Virus record (IMG/VR): IMGVR_UViG_3300032083_000797
Coordinates: 1 to 31,100 of that record
Strand: one strand, 5' to 3'
DNA: 31,100 nucleotides
DNA from: a virus
The notes below the pieces were generated by a model. The model had not been told where the DNA came from. It saw only the letters and a program-made list of their open reading frames with translations, and ran no database searches. The translations under genes and the position numbers were made by a program. Below are positions 22,383 to 29,967 of this stretch, piece by piece (positions within the stretch are counted from its first letter, which is position 1; the number at the start of each line of letters is the position of its first letter).

Positions 22383-24491
22383 ATGCAACCGAAAAAGTTA
22401 AGCGAAGAAGAAGTAAGCAATGCCGTATCCGTAGCAGTACGGGAGGCAGTTGACTTTGTTGAGAGTGAGATAGCTCCAGACCGCATCAAGGCGCAACGCT
22501 ACTTTGATGGCGAAAGCTATTTAGGCAGTGAGGAGGGCAGATCGCAAGTTGTGGCGACTAAGTGCCGTGACACTATCAGGTCTGTAAAGCCATCGCTAAT
22601 GCGTGTTTTTTTGCAAAGCGGTACGCCAGTAGAATTTATGCCGAGAAGACCAGAAACCGTTCAGGCGGCAGAGCAAGCCACCAAGTATGCGGAATATGTA
22701 TTTGACCGCAATGATGGCTTCAGCATTATTGGTGATGTATTTCATGATGCGCTAATCAAGAAAATTGGCGTTGCCAAGGTTTATTATGACGAGACAGAGG
22801 AAGTAGAATTTGATGAATATTCTGGAATTACTGAAGACCAAATTGAACTTATACGTCAAGACCCTGACACAGATATTATTGAGCAGCGTACAATTATTGA
22901 GGCTCAAGTTGACGAGATGGGCTTACAAATTCAACCTGCAAGTTACGAAATTAAAGTTGCTCATACTCACAAAGATGGGCAGATAAAGATTAAGTCAATC
23001 GCACCTGAAGACTTCTTTGTGGATCGTGATGCCGTGTCTATTGAAGACTGCTATGTATGCGGTCACTCAAGTACAGGTCGTGTCGGTGACTTAGTTGCGA
23101 TGGGCTTTGACTTTGAGGAAGTATATAGATTATCTGGCACAAGTGACAGCACCGTATCAGACGAGGAGGAGTTTGCCCGCAGAGGTTGGGACGACAACAG
23201 CGAGACTGACAGCTCTATTGACCCATCAATGAGGCGTGTTCTTATTACTGAGGCTTACATGAAGATGGACATTGAGGGCGTAGGCGTAGCCAGAATGTAC
23301 AAGTTTTTATGTGCGGGTCAGGACTTTGAGGTATTGGATTATGAAGTCTGTGACTACAATCCATTTGCCGTGTTTGAGGTTGACCCAGAGCCGCATACGT
23401 TTTTTGGTCGGTCACTAGTTGACATTATTATTGACGATCAAGACGCATCGACATCATTACTCCGTGGCTTATTAGATAACATCGCGATGATGAACAATCC
23501 GAGGATTGTGGTTAATGATGCGATGGTAAACTTAGACGACATGCTGAACAATGAAATTGGCGGCATTGTCAGGGCTAAAGATATTAACCAAGTTCGTGAG
23601 ATGACTGTAGGCGGTGCGGCTTCTGCGGCACTACCTGCGATGTCTTACTACGATGAGAGCATAAGAGCCAAGACAGGCGTGTCTGGTGCGTCTATGGGCA
23701 TGGATACCGATGTTTTGCAGTCACAGACTGCGGCAGGTGTTAATGCGGCTGTACAGGCTGCCAGTGCCGTTTCAGAGCTAATAGCCAGAACGCTTGCCGA
23801 GGGAGGCATGAAGCAGATGTTTGACATCATTGCCAAGTTGGCAAGGCAACACCCGAACCCTGATGAGGTTATGCGTGTTGACGGTCAATTCGTTCCCGTA
23901 GACCCCGCCTCTTGGGGTACTGAGATTGACATTACGGCTAATGTCGGACTGGGTAATAATAAACATGCGGAACGTGCCGCCACACTACAGCAAGCATTGC
24001 AATTACAGATGCAGGTGTATCAGGGCTATGGCGCACAAAATGGTTTAGTTACGCTTACAAACATACGCAACACCATTGCCGACATTATGCAGTTAGGCGG
24101 TGTGCCTAACGCTGATAGATACGTCATGCCAATGTCTATGGAGCGTGAGCAGCAGATGATGCAACAGCAACAGATGATGCAGCAGCAAGCTCAAGGCAAT
24201 CAGCAAGCCTCCGATCCAAATATGGCATTTATGGAGACTGAGCGACTAAAGACTGCGACTAAGGCTCAAGTTGATATGCAGAAGGCGATGATGGAAAACC
24301 AACGCAAGATGCACGAATTAGGCATGAAAGACGACTTAGACCGTGACCAGATGGCTCAAGACTTACTGGTTGATGCGGCTAAAGTTGTTGGTCAGTATGG
24401 AACTAATGTTGACGTTGCAAGAATTAAGGCAGAACAAAATGCGCCAAGACCGCATAATCTGCAAATGATGGGAATGAACCCTAATGGATAA
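22383..24491 (+). CDS. Portal protein (P22/podovirus type)
   Basis: 702 residues, normal for a P22-type portal. The portal is the 12-mer ring at one capsid vertex through which DNA enters and leaves and to which the adaptor binds. Typical features: the N-terminal helix EEVSNAVSVAVREAVDFVES; DRIKAQRYFDGE; RDTIRSVKPSLMRVFLQSG; the clip and wing region with APEDFFVDRDA; HTFFGRSLVDIIIDDQDAS and LRGLLDNIAMMNNPRIVV; and a Met/Gln-rich barrel-like C-terminus (EREQQMMQQQQMMQQQAQGN). The ATG directly follows the preceding stop, and the end overlaps the next gene by 8 bases. Gene order portal, small gene, scaffold, capsid is the standard head module. Confidence 0.92.
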   Translation: MQPKKLSEEEVSNAVSVAVREAVDFVESEIAPDRIKAQRYFDGESYLGSEEGRSQVVATKCRDTIRSVKPSLMRVFLQSGTPVEFMPRRPETVQAAEQATKYAEYVFDRNDGFSIIGDVFHDALIKKIGVAKVYYDETEEVEFDEYSGITEDQIELIRQDPDTDIIEQRTIIEAQVDEMGLQIQPASYEIKVAHTHKDGQIKIKSIAPEDFFVDRDAVSIEDCYVCGHSSTGRVGDLVAMGFDFEEVYRLSGTSDSTVSDEEEFARRGWDDNSETDSSIDPSMRRVLITEAYMKMDIEGVGVARMYKFLCAGQDFEVLDYEVCDYNPFAVFEVDPEPHTFFGRSLVDIIIDDQDASTSLLRGLLDNIAMMNNPRIVVNDAMVNLDDMLNNEIGGIVRAKDINQVREMTVGGAASAALPAMSYYDESIRAKTGVSGASMGMDTDVLQSQTAAGVNAAVQAASAVSELIARTLAEGGMKQMFDIIAKLARQHPNPDEVMRVDGQFVPVDPASWGTEIDITANVGLGNNKHAERAATLQQALQLQMQVYQGYGAQNGLVTLTNIRNTIADIMQLGGVPNADRYVMPMSMEREQQMMQQQQMMQQQAQGNQQASDPNMAFMETERLKTATKAQVDMQKAMMENQRKMHELGMKDDLDRDQMAQDLLVDAAKVVGQYGTNVDVARIKAEQNAPRPHNLQMMGMNPNG

Positions 24492-24711
24492 GAAAGCTCG
24501 CGCACATCACGCAGAAAATTTAATGCGTGATGATGTTTTACAGGATGCCTTTAATATGGTAGAAAAATATTACATTGATACAATTATCAGTGGTAGCGCG
24601 AGTATTGATGACGTTTTGGAAGCAAGGCAATCTATACTCGCATTAAAACGAGTAAAGAGCCAAATCCAGACCTACATAGTAGATGGAAAGCTCCTAGAAC
24701 GAAAGGAATAG
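24484..24711 (+). CDS. Small helical head-module protein
   Basis: 75 residues, beginning DKKARAHHAENLMRDDVLQD and then AFNMVEKYYIDTIISGSASI, helical and charged with no membrane segment. It overlaps the portal end by 8 bases and ends 3 bases before the scaffold start. A small protein here in marine podoviruses is usually unnamed; it may help portal or scaffold assembly. The pattern of two helices joined by a short Ser/Gly loop is all I can see. Confidence 0.7.
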   Translation: MDKKARAHHAENLMRDDVLQDAFNMVEKYYIDTIISGSASIDDVLEARQSILALKRVKSQIQTYIVDGKLLERKE

Positions 24712-24714
24712 ATC

Positions 24715-25713
24715 GTGGAAAATACGATTACACTAGATCAGGCGGCAGACCGCCTAGTAGCACAACCTGAAGCTGAAGCCGAGGCAGTAGATACTACTCA
24801 AGACGTTGAAGTTGAAACTGAGGAAACTGAAGAAGAAGTTGTGACAGCCGAGCCAGAGGCTGAAGAAGTTGAAGCGGAAGCGGATACTACTGACGAGGAA
24901 GATGAAAGTGCGGAAGTAAGTGCATCTGACGAAACGGATGAAGCCGATGATGAAGAAAGCGATGGCTACGAGACACCTCAAACAGTCACTGTCAAAGTTG
25001 ATGGTGAGGAAGTTGACGTTACCCTTGAAGACCTAAAACGCTCCTATTCTGGGCAAGGCAAAATCCAGAAGGGTATGCAGGAAGCCGCAGAGCTACGAAA
25101 GCAAAGCGAGGAAATGTATCAAGCCCTTCAAGCCGAACAGCAACGGTTTTTGCAAAATGTTGAGGCAATGCAACAGCAGGGTCTCAAGGCAATGCCAACA
25201 CCGCCTGATGACGCGATGCTTGAGACAGACCCTATTGGTTATATGCAGGATAAAGCTACATATGACAAGGCTGTCACTGAGTATCAAACTCAACAGGCAG
25301 AAATACAGAACATGCAAAAGCAACAAAATGCTATGCAGCAACAGGCTCAAGAGCAGTACCTACAACAGCAAGCACAAATTGTGCAGGACATTGTACCTGA
25401 ACTTAAAAACCCTGAAGTTGCAGGTAAATTCAAGGAAAGCCTAATTAAGACAGGCATTGAATCCTACGGATTTACGCAAGACGAAATGTCAAGCATTATG
25501 GATGCCAGAGCAGTCGCTGTGTTGAGTGACGCATACAGGTGGCGAGAGTTACAGTCTAGTAAGGTTAAGGCTAAGAAGAAGCCGCAAGCACCTAGAAATG
25601 TCAAGCCAACTGCCAAAAGGCAGACACCACAAAAAGTTGTTCGGAATAAGCAACTAAAGGCAGCAAAAAATAGCGGTAGATTAGAAGATTTCGCTAGTTT
25701 GCTCCTTGAATAA
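24715..25713 (+). CDS. Capsid scaffolding protein
   Basis: 332 residues from a GTG at 24715 with AAAGGAA upstream. Residues about 14-85 are extremely acidic (Glu/Asp tracts such as VETEETEEEVVTAEPEAEEV). A VTVKVDGEEVDVTLEDLKRS segment follows, then a Gln-rich coiled coil (about 125-215), and the C-terminus is strongly basic (SSKVKAKKKPQAPRNVKPTA). This order (acidic, coiled coil, basic capsid-binding end) is that of podovirus scaffolds, which guide procapsid assembly and then leave. It lies directly before the capsid gene, as expected. Confidence 0.9.
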   Translation: MENTITLDQAADRLVAQPEAEAEAVDTTQDVEVETEETEEEVVTAEPEAEEVEAEADTTDEEDESAEVSASDETDEADDEESDGYETPQTVTVKVDGEEVDVTLEDLKRSYSGQGKIQKGMQEAAELRKQSEEMYQALQAEQQRFLQNVEAMQQQGLKAMPTPPDDAMLETDPIGYMQDKATYDKAVTEYQTQQAEIQNMQKQQNAMQQQAQEQYLQQQAQIVQDIVPELKNPEVAGKFKESLIKTGIESYGFTQDEMSSIMDARAVAVLSDAYRWRELQSSKVKAKKKPQAPRNVKPTAKRQTPQKVVRNKQLKAAKNSGRLEDFASLLLE

Positions 25714-25747
25714 TTTAATCGGTTAAGCTCAGAAAAGGACTTTTAAC

Positions 25748-26704
25748 ATGACACAACCAACAAATACTTTCGACTCATATGATGCAAACGGCATCAGAGA
25801 AGACTTGGAAGACGTAATTTATGACGTTTCTCCAGAAGAAACACCTTTCTACACTGCATGTGCAAAGGTAAAGGCTACTAACACACTGCATGAATGGCAG
25901 ACAGACGCACTTCGCGCATCAGCCGCTAACGCTCACGTTGAGGGCGATGACACTGCTGCGGAAGCTCGTGTCGGAACTTCACGCCTTGGGAACTACACGC
26001 AAATCTTTAAAAATGCTGTAGTAATTCCTGCGACAGACAACGGCTTAAATAAAGCAGGTCGCGCCAAGGAAATGGCATACCAAGTGATGAAGATCGCCAA
26101 GGAGCAGAAGCTTGATATTGAAAAGGCTCTTTTCGATAACAACGCTCGTGTTGCAGGTAACGCAACAACTGCTCGTGAACTTGCGGGCGCACCGTCATGG
26201 CTCATCACTAACACAGTGTTTGGTGCTAATGAAGGCGCAGACGCAACTGGTGACGGTACAGACGCTCGTACAGACGAGACAACTGCACTAACTGCCTTTG
26301 ACCAAGACAAGTTTGACACTGTCATGCAGTCAATTTGGGAAAATGGCGGAAAGCCTGACTCTGTATATCTTTCAGCCTTCCAAATGAACAAGGCACTTGG
26401 ATTCACAGGTAATAACAACCAACGCTCAACAGTTAAGTCAGAAGACGAATCTGTGGTTAAGCATATGTCAGTATATGTAACACCGTGGGGAACTGTAGAG
26501 TTTAAGCCAACCAGAGAGAACCGCTCTCGTGATATATTCATCATGCAGGACGATCACTGGGCTACTGCGGTACTTCGTCCTACTAAGAACGAGGCACTTG
26601 GTAAGTCAGGTGACTCTGAGAAGCGTCAAGTTGTTACTGAACTTACACTAGTATGTCGTAATGAAAAGGCATCTGGCGGTATCTTCGATAACACAACTTC
26701 ATAA
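25748..26704 (+). CDS. Major capsid protein (HK97 fold, SU10/DUF5309-like)
   Basis: 318 residues. The N-terminus TFDSYDANGIREDLEDVIYD is typical of capsid proteins of this group; it continues with SPEETPFYTACAKVKATNTL, HEWQTDALRA, RLGNYTQIFKNAVVIPATDN and, near the end, WGTVEFKPTRENRSRDIFIM and DHWATAVLRP. These match the N-arm, spine helix and P-domain pattern of the SU10-type family (DUF5309), from memory. It forms the icosahedral shell. The start has AAAAGGAC upstream in a 34-base gap. A strong terminator follows, as usual for a highly expressed capsid gene ending its transcript. Confidence 0.92.
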   Translation: MTQPTNTFDSYDANGIREDLEDVIYDVSPEETPFYTACAKVKATNTLHEWQTDALRASAANAHVEGDDTAAEARVGTSRLGNYTQIFKNAVVIPATDNGLNKAGRAKEMAYQVMKIAKEQKLDIEKALFDNNARVAGNATTARELAGAPSWLITNTVFGANEGADATGDGTDARTDETTALTAFDQDKFDTVMQSIWENGGKPDSVYLSAFQMNKALGFTGNNNQRSTVKSEDESVVKHMSVYVTPWGTVEFKPTRENRSRDIFIMQDDHWATAVLRPTKNEALGKSGDSEKRQVVTELTLVCRNEKASGGIFDNTTS

Positions 26705-26709
26705 TACCC

Positions 26710-26744
26710 TTGGGGGGTGGCTTCGGCTATCCCCCAACTTTTTT
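26710..26744 (+). terminator. Strong terminator with a UUCG tetraloop after the capsid gene
   Basis: Stem 26710-26721 pairs with 26726-26737 (12 pairs, two of them G-U) and closes on a C(UUCG)G tetraloop, followed by C and six T. The CUUCGG loop is among the most stable RNA tetraloops. It should end most virion transcripts five bases after the capsid stop. On the minus strand there is no U-run. Confidence 0.9.
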
Positions 26745-26759
26745 ACTTAGGACATTAAA

Positions 26760-27050
26760 ATGAAAATCAATGAAAAAATACACTACAACGAGCAGGACGA
26801 TAAGATTATTATTGAGGAAACTCACGACTATAACCCTGTTTTAGAGAAAGCCAAAAACATGCGTTCCGCAGGAATGACAGACTTTGGCGAAAGTAAATTA
26901 GTAGGAATGATCCCGATGAAAGTTTGGGCTGAGTGGGCTAAGAAGTGGGGCGTAAAGGCAAGTGACAGTCACGCCATGAAGGAAGTAGTTGCCCGTGAAT
27001 TAGCTGATCCAGACAATGCGGCATTCCGAGTATGGGAAGGCACATATTAA
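26760..27050 (+). CDS. Hypothetical protein downstream of the capsid gene
   Basis: 96 residues, soluble and charged. It begins MKINEKIHYNEQDDKIIIEE, continues THDYNPVLEKAKNMRSAGMT, and then has KVWAEWAKKWGVKASDSHAM and ends AFRVWEGTY. I recall proteins with this HDYxPVLExA...RSAG and VxAxWAKxWGV pattern right after capsid genes in marine phages, with no known function. The ATG is preceded by TTAGGACATTAAA. Possibly a minor head or head-completion protein. Confidence 0.75.
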   Translation: MKINEKIHYNEQDDKIIIEETHDYNPVLEKAKNMRSAGMTDFGESKLVGMIPMKVWAEWAKKWGVKASDSHAMKEVVARELADPDNAAFRVWEGTY

Positions 27051-27051
27051 A

Positions 27052-27258
27052 ATGTCAGAAGACTTAAACCAACAGATCGGCAGACTTGAGGCTCAAGTTG
27101 AGGCAATGCAAAAGTCAACCGATGAGATACGCCAAGACGTTAAGGCACTTACTGAGAGTATGAATAAGTGGCGAGGCGCAGGTGCAATTCTTTTATTAGT
27201 TGGTACGGTCTTTGGCTTCTTAATTGACGGTATATTGTCATTACTTACAAGATCATAA
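27052..27258 (+). CDS. Coiled-coil protein with C-terminal membrane helix
   Basis: 68 residues from the ATG at 27052; the preceding gene's stop (TAA) ends one base earlier. Residues 3-38 (SEDLNQQIGRLEAQVEAMQK and on) form a coiled coil, and residues about 42-64 (GAGAILLLVGTVFGFLIDGI) a membrane helix close to the C-terminus. The last 25 bases overlap a lipoprotein-like frame in the -1 frame. The topology (large N-terminal cytoplasmic coil, short tail) fits small holin-associated or hemolysin-like membrane proteins of phage lysis regions. Confidence 0.75.
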   Translation: MSEDLNQQIGRLEAQVEAMQKSTDEIRQDVKALTESMNKWRGAGAILLLVGTVFGFLIDGILSLLTRS

Positions 27259-27443
27259 TTTTATTTTTATTAGGTGGGTGCGCGAATACGAGTTACACAC
27301 AATACTGCCCAGAAAAAGATTTACGATGTCAGACCAACCTCAACGCTCAAACGCTTTATCTTATTGGCGAAAAAAATGCGGCAGTCGAACTGCTCTGTGG
27401 GTTGTCGGAATATCAATCTGTCTTGGATTGTCAGACGCAGTAG
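27234..27443 (+). CDS. Embedded lipoprotein frame, candidate o-spanin
   Basis: A 69-codon open frame with no ATG, GTG or TTG start; coding would have to begin at ATT (27234 or 27240) or through a frame change. The translation is nonetheless very lipoprotein-like: basic N-terminus TYK, a hydrophobic stretch IIILFLL, and a lipobox LLGGC (Cys at 27279-27281), then ANTSYTQYCPEKDLRCQTNL and ELLCGLSEYQSVLDCQTQ with four more Cys, fit for two disulfides. It overlaps the end of the coiled-coil membrane gene by 25 bases and the start of the next exported protein by 118 bases in a third frame. Overlapped outer-membrane lipoproteins are typical of Rz1-type spanins, and an inner-membrane candidate lies at 28733. 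Expression is uncertain. Confidence 0.4.
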   Translation: MVITYKIIILFLLGGCANTSYTQYCPEKDLRCQTNLNAQTLYLIGEKNAAVELLCGLSEYQSVLDCQTQ

Positions 27444-28060
27444 CGCAAGATGTGACAGGCGATCTTAATACTAATACGAATATTAGTGATGCCACGGTTG
27501 ACAGCAATAACACACAAGAAACCATCAATTATAATGGCGCAGGAAGTAGCCCAGGATCTCAGCCACCACCTTCCGCAATATCCCCAACAGTTATAGGCGG
27601 TGGCGGTCAGGATAGCTGCTTAATACCTAAAACAGGCGGCATACAAGTAAGTCTCTTTGGTTTTAGCTTTGGCGGTATGGAGCAAGACGATGAGTGCAAC
27701 AGACGCAAGGATGCCCGATTAATTGGTACGCCACAGCAGATAGGCGGCATGGGATTACAAGTCTCAGGTATATCCGTTATGTGTGGCAATGCGGAAGTGT
27801 TCAAGGCAATGGCATTAGCGAATACACCATGCCCCGTAATGGACGTTGACAAGGGTAAGCTATTAGTAGGTCGTGAGGCATTTGAAATGATGCGTGGCGA
27901 TCCAAAGAGTTTTGTGGTAGGATACCGCAAGGACAAAAAGTTCTGGGATAATTTATTAAGAATAGGTAAGGAATTAGATGATGTTGAAAAAGCTACTGAT
28001 AGCCGCAGTGTTTCTGAGCGTTTTAGGTCAAGCCGCACACGCAGACGAAACGGTCGCTAA
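27326..28060 (+). CDS. Exported conserved phage protein
   Basis: 244 residues from the ATG at 27326; in-frame starts further upstream would lie before the signal peptide region. Residues about 15-41 look like a signal peptide (WRKK, then TALWVVGISICLGL, cleavage after AVA). The mature part begins polar and Asn/Pro-rich, then has GGGGQDSCLIPKTGGIQVSL, FGFSFGGMEQDDECNRRKDA and CPVMDVDKGK, motifs I recognise from unnamed proteins of marine podoviruses. The Cys residues are spaced as if paired. The C-terminus is basic. Its first 118 bases overlap the lipoprotein frame and its last 83 bases overlap the next gene. The ribosome binding site is weak. Function unknown; perhaps an envelope or virion-surface protein. 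Confidence 0.75.
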   Translation: MSDQPQRSNALSYWRKKCGSRTALWVVGISICLGLSDAVAQDVTGDLNTNTNISDATVDSNNTQETINYNGAGSSPGSQPPPSAISPTVIGGGGQDSCLIPKTGGIQVSLFGFSFGGMEQDDECNRRKDARLIGTPQQIGGMGLQVSGISVMCGNAEVFKAMALANTPCPVMDVDKGKLLVGREAFEMMRGDPKSFVVGYRKDKKFWDNLLRIGKELDDVEKATDSRSVSERFRSSRTRRRNGR

Positions 28061-28736
28061 TCTTTATAATGCGGCAGACGCAATACGTCAGAAGTTAGAG
28101 TTATCTAATCACGCATGGACAGTCGATATGCATGCCCATCAGGGTAACATTGTTGAAACAGGTGTTAGCAACGAGGCTATGATTAGTGAGACTATGGTGG
28201 TTCAATACAATAACGCAATTCAAAACGTCTTAAACACAAGTTACTTGACAGCTAAAGATGTCTTTGAGGAAAAGCATAACGAGGCGATTGATAATATGCA
28301 TATGGCTATTGATGACCTTATGGGCGCGACAACCAAGCTATCTACAGTTAGTGTAGTTGCTGAGTTAGCAGTTAATGCAGATACTACGCAGGAGCAGTTA
28401 CAGGTACAGCAAGCACTAGCGCAGACCGACATGACAATTACTGAGACTGATGTTAATAACTATAACACCGCCTTAAATGATGTTGAGAAGTTTGCACAGC
28501 AAGCAGGTGCATTTTTAAGTGCCGCACAAGATGACAGCATTACGAGTGCAGTTGATAACTATTCAGCGCAAAACAATATTGCGGTGGCTTCATATAGTGC
28601 CATTGAGTATACGCAGGATATTGATAAGTTTGTAATTAGCTATGACAATGACTTGTATATGTCGTTTTCAGGCTTCTTCCAGAACAAGATGGTTAGTGCT
28701 GATGATATTTACAATAATACGATGTATGTACAATGA
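27978..28736 (+). CDS. Exported helical protein
   Basis: 252 residues. Signal peptide: MMLKKLLIAAVFLSVLGQAA followed by HA and DE, with likely cleavage after AHA. TAAGGAA upstream supports 27978; 27981 is an alternative ATG. The mature part is helical and Asp/Ala/Asn-rich (ETMVVQYNNAIQNVLNTSYL; AQQAGAFLSAAQDDSITSAV), with no Cys and no catalytic motif I recognise. It overlaps the preceding gene by 83 bases, so the signal peptide is dual-coding, and it overlaps the next start by 4 bases (ATGA). It probably acts in the periplasm or on the virion; function unknown. Confidence 0.75.
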   Translation: MMLKKLLIAAVFLSVLGQAAHADETVANLYNAADAIRQKLELSNHAWTVDMHAHQGNIVETGVSNEAMISETMVVQYNNAIQNVLNTSYLTAKDVFEEKHNEAIDNMHMAIDDLMGATTKLSTVSVVAELAVNADTTQEQLQVQQALAQTDMTITETDVNNYNTALNDVEKFAQQAGAFLSAAQDDSITSAVDNYSAQNNIAVASYSAIEYTQDIDKFVISYDNDLYMSFSGFFQNKMVSADDIYNNTMYVQ

Positions 28737-29173
28737 GTGAAGTAAGTCTAAGCGGATTAAAGGCGGTATGGCTTACTCTGGCATTACCGGTATTATCTGG
28801 TATTAGCGGTGCAATATACTTTGGCTATGACGCAATAAAGCGTTTTGAGATAGTCGAGGATAGCAATGGCGAATACTCATCTGATATAGGTGAATTAAGG
28901 GGTGGTCTGACCGCAATACAGAGCCGTACACAGTCGTTAGAGCAAGCCATGCAGGATAATGACGTTAGAGGGCTTGCGCCAAAACTGAGCGAAATAAGCA
29001 CTCAAATGGAAACGATCTTAGAACAGCAGAAAGAATTACTTGACTTGCGTAGTAAAGTTGAGAAGTCAGAAACTATAACTAATGGCTTGGGTGACAAGCT
29101 AGACAAGTATAATACCGAAATAGAGGACTTGTGGGAGGCTTTTGACGAGGCTGTCAAAAACCCATTAAAATAA
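28733..29173 (+). CDS. Membrane-anchored coiled-coil protein, i-spanin-like
   Basis: 146 residues. One membrane helix near the N-terminus (residues about 11-32, AVWLTLALPVLSGISGAIYF) is followed by a polar region of about 110 residues with strong heptad character (QSRTQSLEQAMQDN, KLSEISTQMETILEQQKELL, LRSKVEKSETITNGLGDKLD). A short cytoplasmic N-terminus and a long periplasmic coiled coil is the topology of inner-membrane spanins, which bring the two membranes together at the end of lysis. It sits just before holin and endolysin. The matching o-spanin could be the lipoprotein frame at 27234. The assignment is inferred from topology and context. Confidence 0.6.
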   Translation: MSEVSLSGLKAVWLTLALPVLSGISGAIYFGYDAIKRFEIVEDSNGEYSSDIGELRGGLTAIQSRTQSLEQAMQDNDVRGLAPKLSEISTQMETILEQQKELLDLRSKVEKSETITNGLGDKLDKYNTEIEDLWEAFDEAVKNPLK

Positions 29174-29182
29174 GGAAATGAT

Positions 29183-29557
29183 ATGTTAAGTCAGCTAATA
29201 TCTCCAATTACAGGATTGCTAGATAAGGTAATCACAGACAAAGACCAAGCGGCTAAATTGGCACACGAGATCGCCACAATGTCTGAGAGACATGCACAGG
29301 AGTTAGCCAAGGGTCAGCTAGAAGTTAACAAGGCAGAGGCTGAGACAGGCTCACTATTTATTGGTGGTTGGAGACCATTTGTCGGATGGATATCCGGTCT
29401 TGGATTATTATACAATGTCATAATAGCTCAAATACTTGGAATATGGTTTACTGTCCCAGAAGTTGATGCGTCACTGTTAACGCCAGTGTTAATGGGTATG
29501 CTAGGAATGGGCGCAATGCGCTCATACGAAAAGAAGTCAGGTGTAGCTAAAAAATGA
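29183..29557 (+). CDS. Holin (GTA 3TM-like)
   Basis: 124 residues. A charged N-terminal helix (DKDQAAKLAHEIATMSERHA and on) is followed by GSLFIGGWRPFVGWISGLGL, LYNVIIAQILGIWF and SLLTPVLMGMLGMGAMRSYE, giving about three membrane segments. The SxFxxGWRPFVGW signature matches the holin family first described from gene transfer agents (GTA_holin_3TM, from memory). It would make the holes that start lysis and release the endolysin. AAGGAAATGAT lies upstream, and the end overlaps the endolysin by 4 bases (ATGA). Confidence 0.88.
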   Translation: MLSQLISPITGLLDKVITDKDQAAKLAHEIATMSERHAQELAKGQLEVNKAEAETGSLFIGGWRPFVGWISGLGLLYNVIIAQILGIWFTVPEVDASLLTPVLMGMLGMGAMRSYEKKSGVAKK

Positions 29558-29967
29558 ATAAGCTAATTGAACAATTAAAGATACACGAAGGTATGAAGCT
29601 GAAGCCCTACAAGTGTACGGCAGGTAAGCTAACAATCGGAATTGGCAGAAATCTTGAGGATGTAGGCATCTCAGAAGACGAGGCTAATATGTTACTTCGT
29701 CACGACATCCAAGAGGCAACAAGGCAACTGCTACACGCCTTCCCGTGGATGGTTGACTTTAATGATGCACGAATAAGTGCCATGATAAATTTCACTTTTA
29801 ATGTCGGCATTGGCACAGTCAAGAAATTTGAAAACACGCTTGCTTATATGCAGTCAGGCGATTGGGATAAGGCGGCAGACGAGATGATGGACAGCCGATG
29901 GGCGAGGCAAGTAGGCAATCGCGCCATCGAGGTTACTGACCAAATCAGAACTGGAAAATGGCGTTAG
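29554..29967 (+). CDS. Endolysin, GH24 lysozyme (T4 type)
   Basis: 137 residues. It hydrolyses the beta-1,4 bond between MurNAc and GlcNAc in peptidoglycan. The active-site motif E-8-(D/C)-5-T is intact as Glu12, Cys21 and Thr27 (HEGMKLKPYKCTAGKLTIGI), with Cys in place of the Asp20 of T4 lysozyme, as in many phage endolysins of this family. The C-terminal part has NFTFNVGIGTVKKFENTLA and RWARQVGNRAIEVTDQIRTG, also typical. No signal peptide or SAR domain is present, so it needs the holin encoded just upstream (4-base overlap). Its 3' end overlaps a convergent gene by 23 bases, leaving no terminator between them. Confidence 0.95.
   Translation: MNKLIEQLKIHEGMKLKPYKCTAGKLTIGIGRNLEDVGISEDEANMLLRHDIQEATRQLLHAFPWMVDFNDARISAMINFTFNVGIGTVKKFENTLAYMQSGDWDKAADEMMDSRWARQVGNRAIEVTDQIRTGKWR

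Noticed and set aside
25993-26544. 183-codon minus-strand frame opposite the capsid gene
   Set aside because: Shadow of the major capsid gene; no ribosome binding site and no motif.
27224-27325. Longer start (TTG at 27224) for the exported protein
   Set aside because: It would put 34 residues in front of a good signal peptide and start within the upstream membrane gene; the ATG at 27326 is preferred.
27274-27468. 64-codon GTG-started frame in the same overlap region
   Set aside because: Third frame through the lipoprotein/exported overlap; basic and featureless, while the other two frames carry secretion signals.
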